Counted from the stretch's first letter, positions 51,532-60,794 are shown. The stretch is 64,000 nucleotides of DNA from Clostridia bacterium (GCA_024404115.1 JAKSQM010000001.1:62001-126000); one strand, 5' to 3'. Program-made: numbers and translations. Notes: generated from the sequence alone by a model not told the origin.

Positions 51532-53000
51532 TGAATTCAATAAAAATAAATGAAAAAGATAATGTTGCCCTTTGCGTTGAAAAAATCGGAAAGGGCGATT
51601 TTGTTATGGGGATCACTGCCGAAAATGACATCCCTTTCGGTCATAAAATTGCCCTTAAAAATATCAAAAAGGGCGAGAATATTATTAAGTACGGCTACCC
51701 CATAGGTCATGCAGTTGATGACATAAAACAGGGCGAATGGGTACACACTCACAATATGAAAACTAACCTTTCTGATGTGATTGATTATGAGTATAACCCT
51801 GCTGAGCCTTGCAAATTAAATAGCGAAGAAAAATTTTTTGACGGCTATAAAAGAGCTGACGGAAGCGTTGGAATCCGCAACGAAATATGGATAATTCCAA
51901 CTGTCGGATGCGTCAACAAAACGGCAGAAATTATCTGCAAAAAAGCCAACGAAATTTATGGCGAAAAGTGCGATGGTATTTTTGCATTTACTCACCCTTA
52001 TGGCTGTTCACAATTGGGCGATGACCAGCGCTTTACTCAAAAAATTTTAGGCGGACTTGTGAAGCATCCCAATGCTTCGGGTGTGCTTGTTTTAAGCCTT
52101 GGTTGTGAAAACAATAACCTTGATTCTTTTCTCCCCACACTTAAAGAATATGACAAAGAAAAGGTCAGAACTTTAGTAACGCAGGATGTGGAGGACGAGG
52201 TTGAATCCGCTCTCAAAATTATCGGTGAGCTTTGCGAAAAAGCATCAAAAGAAAAAAGAGAAAAGATAAGTCTTTCACAGCTTGTTGTTGGCTTTAAGTG
52301 CGGAGGGAGCGACGCTTTTTCTGGCGTAACCGCAAACCCTCTTTGCGGAAAATTAACTGATAAACTAACGGCTTTGGGCGGCAGAGTTATTCTTACAGAA
52401 GTGCCCGAAATGTTTGGCGCAGAAACGCTTCTTTTTAACAGGGCAAAGGATGAAAAAGTTTTCAATTCCGCCGTTAAAATGATTAACGGATTTAAAAAAT
52501 ATTTTAAATCTCACGGGCAGGTTATTTATGAAAACCCGTCCCCTGGAAACAAAAAAGGCGGCATCACCACCCTTGAAGAAAAATCTTTGGGATGTATTCA
52601 AAAAGGCGGAAGTGCTGAAGTTTCTGCGGTGCTTGATTATGGCGAAAAATGCACAGAGTCGGGGCTGAATCTTTTGACTGGTCCCGGTAACGATATGGTG
52701 TCCTGCACAAATCTTACCGCAAGCGGAGCGCACATAATTCTTTTCACAACGGGCAGGGGAACGCCCCTTGGCGCACCCGTTCCCACATTAAAAATTTCAT
52801 CAAACACACAGCTTTTTAATAAGAAAAAAGGTTGGATAGATTTTGATGCAGGCAAGGTTCTTTCGGGAGAAAATTTTGATAAACTTTGCGAAGAACTTTT
52901 AGAAAAAATTGTCTTTGTTGCTTCTGGCAAAGAGAGAACTCTCAACGAAAAAAACGGTTACAGAGAAATCGCAATTTTCAAAGACGGAGTTACACTTTAA
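51528..53000 (+). CDS. uxaA: Altronate dehydratase
   Basis: Dehydrates altronate to 2-keto-3-deoxygluconate, the step after UxaB. 490 residues: N-terminal SAF-like domain (about 10-90, with HKIALKNIKKGENIIKYG-type core) and the large UxaA domain with RADGSVGIRNE, HPYGCSQLGDD, GFKCGGSDAFSG and a C-terminal TTGRGTPLGAPVPTLK. The start overlaps uxaB (ATG at 51528 or 51531). Genes for uronate isomerase (uxaC) and KDG kinase or aldolase are not in the window. Confidence 0.94.
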   Translation: MMNSIKINEKDNVALCVEKIGKGDFVMGITAENDIPFGHKIALKNIKKGENIIKYGYPIGHAVDDIKQGEWVHTHNMKTNLSDVIDYEYNPAEPCKLNSEEKFFDGYKRADGSVGIRNEIWIIPTVGCVNKTAEIICKKANEIYGEKCDGIFAFTHPYGCSQLGDDQRFTQKILGGLVKHPNASGVLVLSLGCENNNLDSFLPTLKEYDKEKVRTLVTQDVEDEVESALKIIGELCEKASKEKREKISLSQLVVGFKCGGSDAFSGVTANPLCGKLTDKLTALGGRVILTEVPEMFGAETLLFNRAKDEKVFNSAVKMINGFKKYFKSHGQVIYENPSPGNKKGGITTLEEKSLGCIQKGGSAEVSAVLDYGEKCTESGLNLLTGPGNDMVSCTNLTASGAHIILFTTGRGTPLGAPVPTLKISSNTQLFNKKKGWIDFDAGKVLSGENFDKLCEELLEKIVFVASGKERTLNEKNGYREIAIFKDGVTL

Positions 53001-53016
53001 AACGGAGGTTTTATAA

Positions 53017-53874
53017 ATGGTCAAATTCATTTTATTACTCAAAAAATCAGTGTCATGGCTGCTTGTAATCGTGTCATTCTGTGGCTCATTATTTATCGGT
53101 CAGCCAAAAGAAAAGCCCGAAAATATGGAGCTTAAAAGCACATATTCCTATGCACTTAATGACGGCATGGGCATGGCACAGGGTATTGCCACAGACGGCA
53201 AATATTTCTACCATTTTGGCGCAGTTAAACCTGTTAATTACAACGCAATCACAAAAACTGATGTAAAGACAGGCGAGATTGTTGATGTAAACGAAATGTG
53301 CATTCCGCCTTATCTTATGAATAAAGGCTATAATCACCTTGGTGATGGTTGTTACTACAACGGCAAGCTTTATATCGGATGTGAAGATAAGAATTTTGAA
53401 AATCCTGCTGTTATGATTTACGATGCAGAAACACTTAAATTCATTGAAAGCAAGGTTATCCCTGCTGAGTGTAAAGGCGACGGACATCTTTCATGGTGCA
53501 CTGTTAGTGATGATGTGCTTTATTTCAGCTCATTTAGTTATGTTACAGAAATTAAAATGCTCGATATAAACGATAATTGCAGTTATATTGGCTCCATCTC
53601 AATTGATAAAATGATTCACTCAATTCAGGGCGGCGATATTGTTGACGGAACACTTTATCTCTCTTCAGATGACGGCGAAAGATTCAAGCCTACATATGCA
53701 ATTGACCTTGCAACAGGCAAAACAGATGTTTTCTGCATGAGAGACAGCGGCAGTGATTCAATCGAAGCAGAGGGCATGACAGCTTGCCTTTTTGAAGACG
53801 GAACGCTCTTCCATTATGTTGATGCAATCACCACAATTTATATCAGAAATTACAGTGTTGACTTAAATAAATAA
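53017..53874 (+). CDS. Signal-anchored beta-propeller-like protein
   Basis: 285 residues with an N-terminal signal anchor (about 9-30) and a repetitive beta-strand body of about 240 residues: DGKYFYHFG, YNGKLYIGC, SDDVLYFSSF, VDGTLYLSSDD. This spacing fits a six- or seven-bladed propeller. No enzyme motif recognised. It lies 16 bases after uxaA with a strong GGAGG, last in the operon. A role in handling a uronic-acid polymer at the cell surface is inferred only from context. Confidence 0.65.
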   Translation: MVKFILLLKKSVSWLLVIVSFCGSLFIGQPKEKPENMELKSTYSYALNDGMGMAQGIATDGKYFYHFGAVKPVNYNAITKTDVKTGEIVDVNEMCIPPYLMNKGYNHLGDGCYYNGKLYIGCEDKNFENPAVMIYDAETLKFIESKVIPAECKGDGHLSWCTVSDDVLYFSSFSYVTEIKMLDINDNCSYIGSISIDKMIHSIQGGDIVDGTLYLSSDDGERFKPTYAIDLATGKTDVFCMRDSGSDSIEAEGMTACLFEDGTLFHYVDAITTIYIRNYSVDLNK

Positions 53875-53883
53875 TTTAAAAAA

Positions 53884-53927
53884 ATCGGTACAGCTTTCTA
53901 AAAAATAAAAAAGAGAGCCGTGCCGAT
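53884..53927 (+). terminator. Intrinsic terminator of the nfo-uxaA operon
   Basis: Fifteen positions, 53884-53898 with 53913-53927, two wobbles and one mismatch, then ATTTTTTAT. Confidence 0.75.
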
Positions 53928-53978
53928 ATTTTTTATAAAAAATAGTTGTTTCTAAAATGTAAATTTGTGTTTATTCGA

Positions 53979-54007
53979 TTGATTTTTGCCCTCGTCAGTT
54001 GTATAAT
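53979..54007 (+). promoter_or_regulatory. Promoter of the exporter operon
   Basis: TTGATT at 53979-53984 and TATAAT at 54002-54007, spacer 17 bp. Confidence 0.72.
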
Positions 54008-54041
54008 TATAATCAGACTAAAAAATAGGCGGTATGTTTAT

Positions 54042-55640
54042 ATGGAAAAGAAAATGAGTAAGAAAAAAATAGTTTTGCTCAGCATTTTAGCTGCTGTGAT
54101 TCTTGCACTGTTAGTCGTTGTTATCGGCTATATGCGTGGCTGGTTTAATAAAGGCTACGATGCCGATGTGGTAACTGTTTCTAAAAGAAATGTTACAGCC
54201 ACCTACGAAACATCAGGCGCAGTGTCATCCTCTTCAGAGGGCAAGTTTACAGCACCTGCTGGCATCAAAGTTCAGAAAGTAAATGTTAAGGTTGGTCAGG
54301 TTGTTAAAAAGGGCGATGTCCTTGCAACATTTGACGCTTCATCATTAAACGAAGCTTTAAGCGAGAAGCAGGAAGCTCTTAACAAAGCTAAAAAAGCTTA
54401 TGATGATTATAAGTCTGGCATCACCACTGCACAGGGTCAGCTTGCAGAAACTGAGAAGAAAATAGCAGAAGCTGAAAGCAAGGTTGCAAAGCTTGAAAAA
54501 GAAGCTGAAAAAGCTCAGAAAGAGGCTGAAAAAACTGCCGCAGAGAATGCACAGAAAGCAAAGGAGCAGGCAGAGGCTGCAAAAGAAAATCTTGAAAAAA
54601 TCACAGAGGATAAATCCCTCTCTGGCAAGATTATCGACAGCATTATGAAGAATAACCCCGACCTTCAGAAAATGAAAGAGATGCTTAATTCTGTTTCATC
54701 TATGAGCAGTGGATATGACCTTTCACAACTTATGGGTTCAATGTCTGGCGGCACTTCACAGTATGAGCTTATGCAGGCACAGCTTGAGCTTGCAACACTT
54801 AAAGCAGGCAAGGCAATGAGTCAGGCACAGTCTAACGGCAACCTTGAATCTGTTTATAAATCAGTTTATGATGCGGCACTTAAAGCGTATAACGAAACAC
54901 AGGAAAAAATCGATACACTTAACGGCGGCTGGGTTGCAAAGCATGACGGCGTTGTAAGCGACGTAAACATCAAATCTGGCAAAATAATTTCTGCCGACGG
55001 TGCAAAGGATGCTTCAACATTTGACGCAGCTTCAATCGTAAGTGCGGCAATGTCCGGCGGCGACGTTTCATCACTTGTTTCCGGATTTTTCTCACAGGGC
55101 GGTGAGGGCATAACCGTTCAGTATTATCCTCTTGAAATCAAGTTTATGCTTAACAAGGGCGACCTTGGCAATGTTCACGTTGGACAGGCTGTTGATGTTA
55201 TGTCTGAAACAGGCGAAACTCTCCGTGGCGAGGTTACATTTATTGCCGCAGTTGCAACATCAGGCTCAAGCTTTGATATAAGCTCACTTATGGGCGGCAC
55301 TGGCGGAGCATCGGGCGGAATTGAAGCAATTGTTTCTGTTGATAAGCCCGATAGCGGAATTATCATTGGCATGGACGCTGATATTTCAATTGATGTTGAA
55401 GAAAAGAAAGGCTGTATAACTGTTCCCGTTGAATCTATTCAGTATGATGACAGCCACGCTTATGTTTACACTTACAATGCGCAGGAAGGCACAATTTCAC
55501 GCAAGACAGTTGAAACAGGCATTTTTGACGGAACTTATTACGAAATCGTTTCAGGTGTTAAGGCAGGCGAAATTATCGTCAGAACTCCTGTTGCTACCAT
55601 GGCTGACGGAGATAAAGTAATCGCACATAATGTTGACTGA
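54042..55640 (+). CDS. Efflux adaptor subunit (HlyD/MacA family)
   Basis: 532 residues from ATG 54042 (a second ATG at 54054 is possible; ribosome signals are weak). Membrane helix (about 12-34), a lipoyl-like segment (SSEGKFTAPAGIKVQKV; VGQVVKKGDVLATFD), a long Lys/Glu/Ala coiled coil (about 100-200), a second lipoyl half (GWVAKHDGVVSDVNIKSGK), a Gly/Ser-rich insert and a barrel (DISIDVEEKKGCITVPVESI). It is the adaptor of the ABC exporter encoded by the next two genes, probably exporting a peptide or drug. Confidence 0.9.
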   Translation: MEKKMSKKKIVLLSILAAVILALLVVVIGYMRGWFNKGYDADVVTVSKRNVTATYETSGAVSSSSEGKFTAPAGIKVQKVNVKVGQVVKKGDVLATFDASSLNEALSEKQEALNKAKKAYDDYKSGITTAQGQLAETEKKIAEAESKVAKLEKEAEKAQKEAEKTAAENAQKAKEQAEAAKENLEKITEDKSLSGKIIDSIMKNNPDLQKMKEMLNSVSSMSSGYDLSQLMGSMSGGTSQYELMQAQLELATLKAGKAMSQAQSNGNLESVYKSVYDAALKAYNETQEKIDTLNGGWVAKHDGVVSDVNIKSGKIISADGAKDASTFDAASIVSAAMSGGDVSSLVSGFFSQGGEGITVQYYPLEIKFMLNKGDLGNVHVGQAVDVMSETGETLRGEVTFIAAVATSGSSFDISSLMGGTGGASGGIEAIVSVDKPDSGIIIGMDADISIDVEEKKGCITVPVESIQYDDSHAYVYTYNAQEGTISRKTVETGIFDGTYYEIVSGVKAGEIIVRTPVATMADGDKVIAHNVD

Positions 55641-55655
55641 GTACGGAGGTAATCC

Positions 55656-56924
55656 ATGAGTATCTGGGAAAATATTAAGATTGCCGTATTCAGCATACGC
55701 ACCAATATGATGCGCTCAATACTGACTATGCTTGGCATAATTATCGGTGTTGCCTCGGTTATTGCTATAATAACTGTTGGTAACGGCGGTAAGGATTATA
55801 TCGTTGATATTATGAGCAGTATGAGCTCGGGTGCAGTTTCAATTCAGGTTAAAACTGATGCAACTGCCGCAGAGCTTATTACAAAAGAAGATATTGAAAG
55901 TCTTCGTGGCATTGACTCAATTCAGTATGTTTCACCAATGGATTATAAAATCGGTTCAGCTTATACCGATAATGAAACAGCTATCTGCTTTGTGCTTTCG
56001 GGCAACGAGGATTTGAGCCATGTTATGAATATCACCATGCGCCGTGGCAGATTCTTCACAGAGGAAGAGAATAAAAATGCCGCAAATGTCTGCGTTATTT
56101 CAGAGCTTGGCGCAATGGTACTTTATAATTCGCTTGATTGCGTTGGTGAATACATCAACTTTCAGGTGAACGGTCAGGTGGTTAAATTCAGAATTATCGG
56201 TGTTACAAGTGCCGACCTTTCTGCAAGTACATCATCTGCAAATTCAACCGTTTCAATGTATAGCGAAATGTCTGCCAATATGGGCAATACACAAGACACT
56301 ATGATGGGCGGCTCTGCAATGGTTTCTATCGTTGCACCTATTACAGTAACAGATAATATGAGCAATTCAAAGGGCTACAATATGCTTTATGTTACTGCAA
56401 AGGATTCCTCTCAGGCAAAAACAGTTGGTAATGCGGCAAAAAATATTCTTTATGCAAAGCACGGCAACTTTGGTTCAAATGTTTATAATGTTGTTAATAT
56501 GGAAACATACACAGTGCTTGTTGATAAAATCATAAATGTGTTCACAACGTTCGTTGCAGGCATCAGCGCAATTGCACTGCTTGTTGGTGGTATCGGTGTT
56601 ATGAATATTATGCTTGTTTCTGTTACAGAAAGAACGAGAGAAATCGGTATCAGAAAATCCCTTGGCGCAAAAACCTCCACCATTATGTTCCAGTTCCTTA
56701 CAGAGTCAATTATTCTTTGTTTAATCGGCGGAATAGTCGGGTTTATTTTAGGCGTTGGCATGGCGGCGGCTGTTGCGTGGTATGCAGGAATTTCTATTAA
56801 GGTAGAGGTGTCAACTATTGCAATTGCAGTTGGCTTCTCAAGTGCCGTTGGTATTTTCTTCGGTCTTTACCCTGCAAGAAAAGCCGCAAAGATGTTGCCT
56901 ATTGAAGCATTAAGGAGGGATTGA
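55656..56924 (+). CDS. MacB-type ABC transporter permease
   Basis: 422 residues. First membrane helix about 17-40, then a large extracytoplasmic MacB periplasmic-core domain (about 45-280), and three C-terminal helices of the FtsX type (GISAIALLVGGIGVMNIMLV, region ERTREIGIRKSLGA as coupling segment). GGAGG before ATG 55656; the ATPase gene starts one base after the stop. Confidence 0.93.
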   Translation: MSIWENIKIAVFSIRTNMMRSILTMLGIIIGVASVIAIITVGNGGKDYIVDIMSSMSSGAVSIQVKTDATAAELITKEDIESLRGIDSIQYVSPMDYKIGSAYTDNETAICFVLSGNEDLSHVMNITMRRGRFFTEEENKNAANVCVISELGAMVLYNSLDCVGEYINFQVNGQVVKFRIIGVTSADLSASTSSANSTVSMYSEMSANMGNTQDTMMGGSAMVSIVAPITVTDNMSNSKGYNMLYVTAKDSSQAKTVGNAAKNILYAKHGNFGSNVYNVVNMETYTVLVDKIINVFTTFVAGISAIALLVGGIGVMNIMLVSVTERTREIGIRKSLGAKTSTIMFQFLTESIILCLIGGIVGFILGVGMAAAVAWYAGISIKVEVSTIAIAVGFSSAVGIFFGLYPARKAAKMLPIEALRRD

Positions 56925-56925
56925 T

Positions 56926-57627
56926 ATGAGCCTTATAGATATAAGAAATGTTTATAAAATATACAATCCCGGTGAAAACGAGGTTCGTGCCCTTGACGGC
57001 GTAAGCCTTTCAATTGAAGAGGGCGAGTTCGTTGCAATTATCGGTCAGTCGGGTTCGGGCAAATCAACGCTTATGAATATGCTTGGTATGCTTGATAACT
57101 GCACATCTGGCGAATACTATATGGACGGCATTGATGTTTCACACATGACCGATGACGAGCTTTCAGAAATCAGAAACAAAAAAATCGGCTTCATTTTTCA
57201 GGGATTCAACCTTATTTCAAGCCTCACCGCAAAGGGCAATGTTGAGCTTCCTCTTGTTTACCGTGGAATGAAACGAGCTGAAAGAGATAAGCTTTCAACA
57301 GAATCCCTTAAAATGGTAGGTCTTGAAAAAAGAATGTATCACAGACCGTCGCAGATGTCTGGCGGTCAGCAGCAGAGAGTTGCCATAGCAAGGGCAATTG
57401 CTGCAAGACCTCCCATAATCCTTGCAGACGAGCCCACAGGCAACCTTGACTCTCATTCGGGCAAGGATGTTATGAGAATTATTCATCAGCTTCATAAAGA
57501 GGGCAGAACGATAATTCTCATCACTCACGATAACGGAATTGCCGAAGAGGCACAGCGTGTTGTAAGAATACAGGACGGAAAAATTATCGAAGATTATATT
57601 AATGAAAATCCGAAAGGTGTGGAATAA
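56926..57627 (+). CDS. ABC transporter ATP-binding protein (MacB/LolD type)
   Basis: 233 residues. Walker A GQSGSGKST (about 40-48), Q-loop IFQGFNLI, signature MSGGQQQRVAIARA, Walker B ILADEPTGNLD and His switch LITHD. Partners the permease and adaptor encoded upstream to make a tripartite exporter of the mechanotransmission class. Confidence 0.95.
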   Translation: MSLIDIRNVYKIYNPGENEVRALDGVSLSIEEGEFVAIIGQSGSGKSTLMNMLGMLDNCTSGEYYMDGIDVSHMTDDELSEIRNKKIGFIFQGFNLISSLTAKGNVELPLVYRGMKRAERDKLSTESLKMVGLEKRMYHRPSQMSGGQQQRVAIARAIAARPPIILADEPTGNLDSHSGKDVMRIIHQLHKEGRTIILITHDNGIAEEAQRVVRIQDGKIIEDYINENPKGVE

Positions 57628-57628
57628 T

Positions 57629-58048
57629 ATGGAATATACAAAATGCGGCAACACATATGTTGTCAGAATGGATAAGGGCGACGAGCTTGTAGAATCTCTT
57701 CTTGGCTTCGCAAAAAAAGAAAATATAAAATTTGCCGCTGTCAGCGGAATCGGTGCAACAAACGATGTTGATTTTGGTTGCTTCAACACTAAAATCAAGC
57801 AGTATAAGGGCATCAACATGAAAGGCGATTTTGAAATCACTTCACTTGTTGGCAACATCAACACAATGAATGGCGAAAGCTATATTCATCTTCACATCAA
57901 CATTGCAGACGAGGACGGCAACATTCACGGCGGACACCTTAAAAGAGCAAATATCAGCGTAACAGGCGAAATTGTTATCACTGCTATTGATGCTGTTATT
58001 GACAGACGCTTTGACGGTGAAGTCGGCACAAATCTTCTCACTTTCTGA
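57629..58048 (+). CDS. PPC (DUF296) domain protein
   Basis: 139 residues from ATG 57629, two bases after the ATPase stop, with AGGTG upstream. PPC-domain features: YVVRMDKGDELVESL, FAAVSGIGATNDV, SYIHLHINIAD, GNIHGGHL. The domain forms trimers and in bacteria is linked to DNA binding or metal sites (the His residues), without a settled function. Part of the exporter operon by spacing only. Confidence 0.85.
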   Translation: MEYTKCGNTYVVRMDKGDELVESLLGFAKKENIKFAAVSGIGATNDVDFGCFNTKIKQYKGINMKGDFEITSLVGNINTMNGESYIHLHINIADEDGNIHGGHLKRANISVTGEIVITAIDAVIDRRFDGEVGTNLLTF

Positions 58049-58049
58049 A

Positions 58050-58691
58050 ATGAAGAATTTTAAATGTGCAATCTTTGACCTTGACGGAACCTTGCTTGAT
58101 TCATCCTATGTGTGGAATCAGGTGGATGCAGATTTTTTTGCAAACCATAATCTGGTTATGCCTGCGTCTTACCCAAAAATTATTTCACCCTTGGGTGCAG
58201 AGGGTGCGGCTCTTTACACAATAAAAGAGTTCAACCTCAAAGAAACTCCACAGCAGGTGATGGCTCAGTGGCATCATATGGCACAGGAAAAGTTTGCTAA
58301 CGAAGTGCTTGTGAAGCCGTATGCAAAAGAATATCTTGAAAAGCTGAAAAAGAACGGAGTGTGCCTTGCAATTGCCACCGCTTCAAGCGAAGATATTTTT
58401 ATGCCAACCCTTGAAAGAAACGAAGTTGCCTATCTTTTTGACAGCATAACTGTTATCAAAGAGGTGAAAAGGGGAAAGGGCTTCCCCGATATTTACCTTA
58501 AAGCGGCAGAAAAATGCGGTTTTCCCGTTTTAGAATGTGTTGTTTTTGAAGATATTTATGAGGGCATCAGGGGCGCAAAGGCAGGCGGATTCCGCACCGT
58601 TGCAATATATGATAAAAGCTCTGCCGATGATGAAGAAATAATCAGAAGCTTAAGCGATGAATATATCTATTCATTTTCTGAGCTTTTATAA
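58050..58691 (+). CDS. HAD-family phosphatase (beta-phosphoglucomutase-like)
   Basis: 213 residues from ATG 58050; overlapping no gene but only one base after the PPC stop, and without a clear ribosome site, so probably coupled. HAD motifs: FDLDGTLLDS (nucleophile Asp10, Asp12), ATASS (motif II), KGFPDIYLKAA with Lys (motif III), and VFEDIYEGIRGAKAGG (motif IV). The helical cap fits subclass I. Sugar phosphatase or mutase activity is likely; substrate unknown. Confidence 0.9.
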   Translation: MKNFKCAIFDLDGTLLDSSYVWNQVDADFFANHNLVMPASYPKIISPLGAEGAALYTIKEFNLKETPQQVMAQWHHMAQEKFANEVLVKPYAKEYLEKLKKNGVCLAIATASSEDIFMPTLERNEVAYLFDSITVIKEVKRGKGFPDIYLKAAEKCGFPVLECVVFEDIYEGIRGAKAGGFRTVAIYDKSSADDEEIIRSLSDEYIYSFSELL

Positions 58692-58715
58692 TTTCAAAAA
58701 ATTGGATATAATAAA

Positions 58716-58752
58716 CACCTTTTCAGTGATGAAAAATATCATTGAAAAGGTG
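58716..58752 (+). promoter_or_regulatory. Terminator-like hairpin that contains the spoVAE ribosome site
   Basis: CACCTTTTCAGTGAT (58716-58730) pairs with 58738-58752 over 15 bp with one wobble, followed by ATTTTTT. It would end the upstream transcript. The 3' arm holds AAAAGGTG, the only Shine-Dalgarno site before spoVAE ATG 58760. Confidence 0.7.
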
Positions 58753-58759
58753 ATTTTTT

Positions 58760-59113
58760 ATGGATTATATTAAAGCATTTATTGTTGGCGGACTCATATG
58801 CGTTGTGGGTCAGATTTTAATTGATAAAACAAAAATAACTCCAGCACGAATACTTGTATGCTTTGTTGTTGCAGGCGTAATTTTGCAGGCTATCGGTGCG
58901 TATCAGCCGTTGGTCGATTTTGCAGGCGCAGGGGCAACAATACCCCTCACAGGCTTTGGCTACACCCTCGCAAGGGGAACAGCTGTGCAGGTGGGCGAAA
59001 TGGGACTTCTTGGTGCGTTGACAGGGCCACTCACTTCAGGTGCGGCAGGCATAACAGCGGCACTGATGTGCGGACTCGTTGTTTCTGTTTTCACTGGCTC
59101 AAAGGATAAATAA
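58760..59113 (+). CDS. spoVAE: Stage V sporulation protein AE
   Basis: Subunit of the SpoVA channel that moves dipicolinic acid into the forespore and out during germination. 117 residues, about four membrane helices, with DFAGAGATIPLTGFG and LTGPLTSGAAGITAALM, typical for SpoVAEb. It is apart from spoVAC-spoVAD (60795-62251), though these normally form a run in the order C-D-E. The start codon is only 7 bases after a terminator-like hairpin that covers its ribosome site. Confidence 0.92.
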   Translation: MDYIKAFIVGGLICVVGQILIDKTKITPARILVCFVVAGVILQAIGAYQPLVDFAGAGATIPLTGFGYTLARGTAVQVGEMGLLGALTGPLTSGAAGITAALMCGLVVSVFTGSKDK

Positions 59114-59115
59114 AA

Positions 59116-59137
59116 AGCCGCTCCAAAAGGAACGGCT
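59116..59137 (-). terminator. Intrinsic terminator
   Basis: On the minus strand AGCCGTTCC pairs with GGAGCGGCT around TTTT, followed by TTTTTATTT. Confidence 0.8.
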
Positions 59138-59158
59138 TCAAGAAGATAACTATTTAAA

Positions 59159-59359
59159 TTATTCAGCAGCTTCTTCCTCTTTGCCTTCGAAGCAAGAGCA
59201 TGAAACGTAATCACATTTGTCATCTTCAACTGCTTTGTCACATTTGCATCCGCAAGCGGGGCAGAACTTCTTAACAAGAGCGTAAACTGCAACAGCAACA
59301 CCTGCGATAGCAGCGATTATACCAACGATTTTGAGAACCTTTTTAAGTGTATCACACAT
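59159..59359 (-). CDS. Small Cys-rich membrane protein
   Basis: 66 residues from ATG 59359 with GGAGG 8 bases upstream (an ATG at 59374 overlaps that site). One membrane helix (about 9-29), then a Cys-rich end: CPACGCKCDK and CDYVSCSCFEG, with an acidic tail. Seven Cys after the helix suggest metal binding. Short proteins of this design recur in Clostridia; function unknown. Confidence 0.7.
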   Translation of the reverse strand: MCDTLKKVLKIVGIIAAIAGVAVAVYALVKKFCPACGCKCDKAVEDDKCDYVSCSCFEGKEEEAAE

Positions 59360-59389
59360 AGGAAAAACCTCCATTAAATTAGTACCTTT

Positions 59390-59418
59390 ATTATATTATA
59401 ACCAAAGGCCATTGTCAA
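59390..59418 (-). promoter_or_regulatory. Promoter of the small Cys-rich gene
   Basis: On the minus strand TTGACA (59418-59413) and TATAAT (59395-59390), spacer 17 bp. Confidence 0.75.
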
Positions 59419-59455
59419 TAGATAAGAAAAAAATTCTGAATTGGGCAAAACAAAA

Positions 59456-59472
59456 GGGCGGTTAAGCCGCCC
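59456..59472 (-). terminator. rpsT terminator
   Basis: GGGCGG pairs with CCGCCC around a short loop; on the minus strand TTTTGTTTTG follows. Confidence 0.8.
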
Positions 59473-59487
59473 ATAATGTTTCTGAAA

Positions 59488-59742
59488 TTATTTGTTTAAA
59501 AGTTTTGCAAGTGCTGATTTCTTTCTTGCAGCATTGTTTTTATGGATAAGACCCTTAGCTGCTGCCTGATCAACCTTTTTAACTGCAAACTTAACTACAG
59601 CTTCTTTGTCAGCAGCGTTTGTGTCAGCAGCGATGTGAGCTTTTTTGATAGCTGTCTTCAGAGCTGAGTGAGCTGACTTGTTACGAGCAGCTTTAGTCTG
59701 GTTTACGATAACACGTTTTTTAGCAGATTTGATATTGGGCAT
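59488..59742 (-). CDS. rpsT: 30S ribosomal protein S20
   Basis: Primary 16S rRNA-binding protein of the small subunit. 84 residues, Lys- and Ala-rich, with PNIKSAKKRVIVNQTKAARN and KGLIHKNNAARKKSAL, both typical of S20. AGGAGGTG before ATG 59742. Monocistronic, on the opposite strand to the flanking spore genes, next to gpr as in many Firmicutes. Confidence 0.97.
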   Translation of the reverse strand: MPNIKSAKKRVIVNQTKAARNKSAHSALKTAIKKAHIAADTNAADKEAVVKFAVKKVDQAAAKGLIHKNNAARKKSALAKLLNK

Positions 59743-59777
59743 AATTGCACCTCCTTTAGTTCTCTACACAGTTAAAT

Positions 59778-59806
59778 ATAATATCATTAAATTTGATAAA
59801 TTGCAA
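59778..59806 (-). promoter_or_regulatory. rpsT promoter
   Basis: On the minus strand TTGCAA (59806-59801) and TATTAT (59783-59778), spacer 17 bp. Confidence 0.75.
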
Positions 59807-59908
59807 GATGTTTTTTAAATTTTATTCCTATTTTTTTGCAATCGGTTATTATACTACACTATATTGCAATAAAAATCAATACTTTTTTTAGAATAGAGGG
59901 AAAACTCT

Positions 59909-60778
59909 GTGAATTTTCGCACGGATCTGGCAATTGAACAGCACGAAAGCCTTGAAAATAAAATGTATGCTGGCATTAAGACGAAGCTTTTTAAAAAGGG
60001 CAGTGTAAAAATCACAAGGATAACGGTAACAGACGATGAGGGTGCGCAGGCACTTATGAAGCCGCAGGGCACATACATCACCGCAGAGATTCCACCCCTT
60101 ACCAAATATAACAACACCGAAAGTGAAATTATAGATGTTTTATCGCAGGAGCTGAAAGGCTTACTGCCGCCAAAGGGACTTGTTCTGACGGTGGGGTTGG
60201 GCAATCAGAATATTACCCCCGATGCCTTAGGCCCCGAAAGCTGTAATCTGATTCTTGCCACACGGCATATTAGCGGTGAGCTGGCAGAGTGTGCAGGTCT
60301 TGGCTCACTTCGCCCGTCTGCGGTTTTTTCAACAGGGGTGCTGGGGCAGACAGGGGTTGAAACAGCAGAGGTTATAAAAGGTCTTGTGAAGCTTCTGAAT
60401 CCGTGTGCCGTTATAGTCATTGATGCTTTGGCGGCAAGGCGGCTTTCACGCCTTGGCTGCACGGTGCAGATGTCAGATGCAGGCATTATTCCCGGCTCAG
60501 GTGTGGGCAACAGGAGAAGTGCCATAAATTCATCGGTTTTGGGTGTTCCTGTTATTTCAATAGGCGTGCCCACTGTTGTTGACGCTCTTACCCTTGCCAG
60601 CGATTTATCAGAAAAAGAAATTGAAGAAAATGACGAGAGCAAAAACATGATAATCACTCCACGGGAAATTGACCTTGTTATAAGCCGTGGGGCAAGGCTT
60701 GTGGCTCTTACTGTAAATAAGGTATTGCAGCCTCATATTTCAACAGATGAAATGCTCAGCATTGTTACATCAGTTTAG
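59909..60778 (+). CDS. gpr: Germination protease
   Basis: Atypical aspartate protease that degrades small acid-soluble spore proteins at germination. 289 residues from GTG 59909 with AGAGGGA upstream. The N-terminal RTDLAIE fits the propeptide self-cleavage site; GLGNQNITPDALGP and the VIVIDALAAR segment are family hallmarks. It is made as a zymogen in the forespore. Only 16 bases before spoVAC, so probably co-transcribed. Confidence 0.94.
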   Translation: MNFRTDLAIEQHESLENKMYAGIKTKLFKKGSVKITRITVTDDEGAQALMKPQGTYITAEIPPLTKYNNTESEIIDVLSQELKGLLPPKGLVLTVGLGNQNITPDALGPESCNLILATRHISGELAECAGLGSLRPSAVFSTGVLGQTGVETAEVIKGLVKLLNPCAVIVIDALAARRLSRLGCTVQMSDAGIIPGSGVGNRRSAINSSVLGVPVISIGVPTVVDALTLASDLSEKEIEENDESKNMIITPREIDLVISRGARLVALTVNKVLQPHISTDEMLSIVTSV

Positions 60779-60794
60779 CAGAAAGGAAATTATT

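Noticed and set aside
53946..54041. Longer start for the efflux adaptor
   Set aside because: This stretch contains the promoter (53979-54007), so it cannot be the translated start of the same transcript.
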